Source: JALUUH01 sp964636675
GTDB lineage: Bacteria > Pseudomonadota > Gammaproteobacteria > S012-40
Reading direction: 5' to 3'
Length of the DNA: 17,541 nt
Assembly: GCA_964636675.1 (NCBI GenBank)
Contig: CAZWUO010000062.1
Span: 1 to 17,541 of the forward strand
Made by a program: the position numbers and the translations under genes. This document shows, in pieces, positions 15,576 to 17,541 of the stretch. A model generated the notes under the pieces. It made no database searches. It was given only the letters and a program-made list of their open reading frames with translations, and was not told the DNA's origin. Every line of letters starts with the position of its first letter. The first letter of the stretch is position 1.

Positions 15576-16271
15576 TCACCATGGAATCACACTCCCGTCA
15601 ATATCAATAAAACTCCCGCTATTATCTAAACTTACTGCGGCCAAATTTTTGACTAACCGGACAACACTTTCTTGTGGAGTAATCTCCGCTTCAGGCCCCG
15701 TCATATCCGTGCGCACCCAACCGGGATGTAATATCGCGACTTTAATCTGTTTAGCGAGCAGATCAATTGCCGCACTTTTCATCACTGCGTTCAATGCGGC
15801 CTTCGATGAACGATAAAGGTAACTGCCACCTGATCCATTATCATCCATGCTAGCCATTTTGCTGCTCATGGTCGCAATCAGTTTATGATGACTCATCGCA
15901 ACATGATCTGTAAAATGCTCCACCATTTTTAGCGGCGCAATCGTATTAACACGCATGCATTGCAACCATTGTGCTTCATCGGTATTTCCAAGATAAACAT
16001 CATACGGCCCATACACTCCTGCATTATTAAACAATATATCAACTGGAATACCGGTAAGCTTGTTGGCTAGATTTTTAATTTGTTGCGTATCAGTCACATC
16101 TAAAGAATGAATACTTATTTTATCATTGTGCCTCGCTAATTCATTCAATGCATCCGCTGACTCAGGCCTTCGGCAACATGCGTAAACCTGCCAACCTAAT
16201 TGCGCATAATACCGAGTCAAAGCTAAGCCTATGCCGCGATTACTTCCGGTAATAAGAATTGTTTTTAGCAT
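15576..16271 (-). CDS. short-chain dehydrogenase/reductase, C-factor-like
   Basis: This cytoplasmic NAD(P)(H)-dependent oxidoreductase has 231 residues. The Rossmann signature TGSNRGIG is at residues 8-15, NNAG at 82-85, a probable catalytic Ser at 141, and Tyr153-x-x-x-Lys157 (YRSSK). PGWVRTDMTG follows. NRGIG with this C-terminal layout is typical of the Myxococcus C-factor/CsgA-like subfamily. I choose the ATG at 16271, because GAGGT precedes it by a few nt and the protein then begins just before the first beta strand. An in-frame ATG at 16322 adds 17 residues without a good ribosome-binding site. The substrate is unknown. Confidence 0.9.
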   Translation of the reverse strand: MLKTILITGSNRGIGLALTRYYAQLGWQVYACCRRPESADALNELARHNDKISIHSLDVTDTQQIKNLANKLTGIPVDILFNNAGVYGPYDVYLGNTDEAQWLQCMRVNTIAPLKMVEHFTDHVAMSHHKLIATMSSKMASMDDNGSGGSYLYRSSKAALNAVMKSAAIDLLAKQIKVAILHPGWVRTDMTGPEAEITPQESVVRLVKNLAAVSLDNSGSFIDIDGSVIPW

Positions 16272-16341
16272 TTTAACCTCGTATTGGTGAGCTGTTAGAA
16301 TATCGCCAAACAATGAATCCAAAACAAGCCCACATTAATTA

Positions 16342-17256
16342 TTAACCGTGATTCACGGGGGATTTTTTCCTCGTATCATGAGAAATCAGATTAACCACCA
16401 ACAGCATAAAAATCAGCAACAACCCTATATAGGAAGCCAGATCTCTGAGGCCTGAAACGTGTCGATGTGAGTCTTCTACAACAATGCTGTCGGGCGTGCT
16501 AAATTTTCCACGTATTGAGAAAATCCCCGGAGTATCAATATTAACGCCTTTTAGCAAAATTTTCTCACCGGTAAAAATTTGCAAATAGACCTGTTCATTA
16601 TTGATTAACACAGGATCCCTATCGACTTCAAAAGTCTTTCCTGTCCGCATTTGTTTTTCAGCAAGCGTTTTCAGAAAATGATTATCTGCCTCATAGGGCT
16701 TATCGATAAGCCCAAAAGGAAATAAAAAATAAGCCATCAACAAGCAAACGGCGAATATTAGATTCTTGGCAGCAAGCGACAAAACGGGCGGTAATCGAAT
16801 ACCGCTACGCAGCATATAGAGAAAATAAGCGAAACCTAAAAATGTAAGAATATATGTTGGAAAACTCTCCGGCCAATAAAAACCGAAATTTAGCAAATCC
16901 CAATTGAATGGCGCCAATAAGTGCACACCGTTTGCCCATTTTATTTGACTGGCATCTAATAGTAGGTGGATCAGTGAGCCAAGTGAAAGAATAGTAAACG
17001 TTTTTAATTTTTCCCGTGATAATGCACTAAGCGCAGCGCTCAAAAGCACACATGAGAATAAACTCGCTTGCACAATAGCATATTGCCTCATAGCAAAAGG
17101 ATTGATGTCGGGCCCTAGTATTTGCACTACTCGTTGAATAATCCAAGGTAAGTCGGGAATAACTACTGCAAAACACACCCACAAAAAACTGGCATTATTG
17201 ATAATGGCGCGGCTTGTCAAACCTTGAACAAAAATATGGGCAAGTGTATTAGGCAT
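16342..17256 (-). CDS. DUF457/YdjM-like membrane-bound putative metal-dependent hydrolase
   Basis: This 304-residue inner-membrane protein has about six hydrophobic helices. The N-terminal metal motif is MPNTLAH (His7), then VIPDLPW (Asp about 35), then SLIHLLLDASQ (His and Asp around residues 95-100) and a further His in NGVHLLAPFNW. This His/Asp pattern is that of the DUF457/DUF4184 'inner-membrane metal-dependent hydrolase' group; activity is not proven. Unusually, residues about 190-265 form a non-membrane, beta-rich insert (TFEVDRDPVLINNEQVYLQI and onward) before the last helix, probably a periplasmic OB-like domain. It is the first of four leftward genes, 70 nt before the dehydrogenase gene. 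Confidence 0.75.
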   Translation of the reverse strand: MPNTLAHIFVQGLTSRAIINNASFLWVCFAVVIPDLPWIIQRVVQILGPDINPFAMRQYAIVQASLFSCVLLSAALSALSREKLKTFTILSLGSLIHLLLDASQIKWANGVHLLAPFNWDLLNFGFYWPESFPTYILTFLGFAYFLYMLRSGIRLPPVLSLAAKNLIFAVCLLMAYFLFPFGLIDKPYEADNHFLKTLAEKQMRTGKTFEVDRDPVLINNEQVYLQIFTGEKILLKGVNIDTPGIFSIRGKFSTPDSIVVEDSHRHVSGLRDLASYIGLLLIFMLLVVNLISHDTRKKSPVNHG

Positions 17257-17541
17257 TGATGGTTCCAGTTCATAAGATAATAGCTACTGCAAAACTAAAA
17301 ACGCACAATACTCATTTCATATCAAATGCTCAAATAATTTTACGCTCCTGGCAATGCGAAACTTTAAAAGTATCAGCACTTCCTTAGGGCATGTCCTCAA
17401 TGGCAAGCCGTCACTGGGACGGCCTACCACTACTTTTTAGCTAAGGCGGCATTATAATACTATTACCCGTTAGTACATCACTTAATATATATACCCGTGG
17501 CGTTATAGATTTAGGCCTTATTACACGCCCTATTCCTTCCA
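17257..17541. other. structured intergenic region at the window edge
   Basis: No reading frame is supported. GCCGTC/GACGGC (17407-17412, 17418-17423) forms a 6-bp hairpin with a 5-nt loop. CCTTAG (17382-17387) and CTAAGG (17441-17446) could close an outer stem around it. The second copy of the 21-bp repeat is at 17489-17509. It may contain the promoter of the leftward hydrolase gene, but I see no convincing one. Confidence 0.4.
17489..17509 (+). repeat. 21-bp intergenic repeat, copy 2
   Basis: Identical to 14914-14934 and in the same orientation, 2575 bp away. The related 12-mer TATACCCGTAGC at 1713-1724 differs from the corresponding part at one position. Confidence 0.7.

Noticed and set aside
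1..17541. Anti-phage, toxin-antitoxin, CRISPR or mobile-element system
   Set aside because: I found no nuclease, reverse transcriptase, transposase, integrase, direct-repeat array or toxin-like pair. The decayed transporter and the repeats are the only signs of genome turnover.

Overview
The window looks like a stretch of a gammaproteobacterial chromosome of moderate, AT-leaning base composition. The strongest evidence is the arrangement bamD (leftward) / rluD-pgeF (rightward), which Escherichia coli and many other gammaproteobacteria also have. Lipoproteins with clear lipoboxes, a c-type cytochrome and a YjbH-like outer-membrane protein fit a Gram-negative, respiring cell. The genus cannot be named from the sequence.

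Left part (1-6085), mostly housekeeping. The 3' part of nadE (glutamine-dependent NAD+ synthetase) is followed by glnB (nitrogen regulator PII), probably in one operon. Converging on them are a small nitroreductase and the gene for BamD, an outer-membrane assembly lipoprotein. Divergent from bamD, rluD and pgeF overlap by 4 nt, and a ZIP-family metal transporter gene follows. Next (6091-6607) lies a wrecked DMT/EamA transporter gene with a premature stop, an internal deletion and a frameshift.

Middle part (6576-11111), all leftward. A DGPF/YCII-domain protein gene precedes an ECF sigma factor with a long C-terminal extension, which is the hallmark pair of ECF group 42. A sequence matching the remembered ECF42 promoter (TGTCGA, 17 bp, CGTC) sits upstream of the pair, suggesting autoregulation. 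Upstream of that promoter is a lipoprotein gene (CsgG-like plus TPR) with a strong intrinsic terminator. Further right is alkC, a HEAT-repeat DNA glycosylase with a C-terminal Ig-like domain.

Right-middle part (11231-14145). A LysR regulator gene is divergent from a doxX-GST operon. The shared intergenic region carries three TTGCA-type dyads about 20-22 bp apart, a likely LysR operator array. After the GST gene is a short reading frame that has a good ribosome-binding site and ATG but is out of frame with them, then a very stable hairpin, then a small lipoprotein cytochrome c gene.

Right part (14228-17256), all leftward: a membrane DUF457/YdjM-like putative hydrolase, a C-factor-type short-chain dehydrogenase, an ICMT/PEMT-like membrane methyltransferase and a YjbH-like beta-barrel protein. 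A 21-bp intergenic repeat occurs at 14914 and 17489, with a shorter relative at 1713. I found no tRNA, rRNA, CRISPR array, insertion sequence or recognisable defence system. The least ordinary items are the ECF42-DGPF unit with its promoter, the LysR operator array, the frameshifted small gene and the long hairpin.
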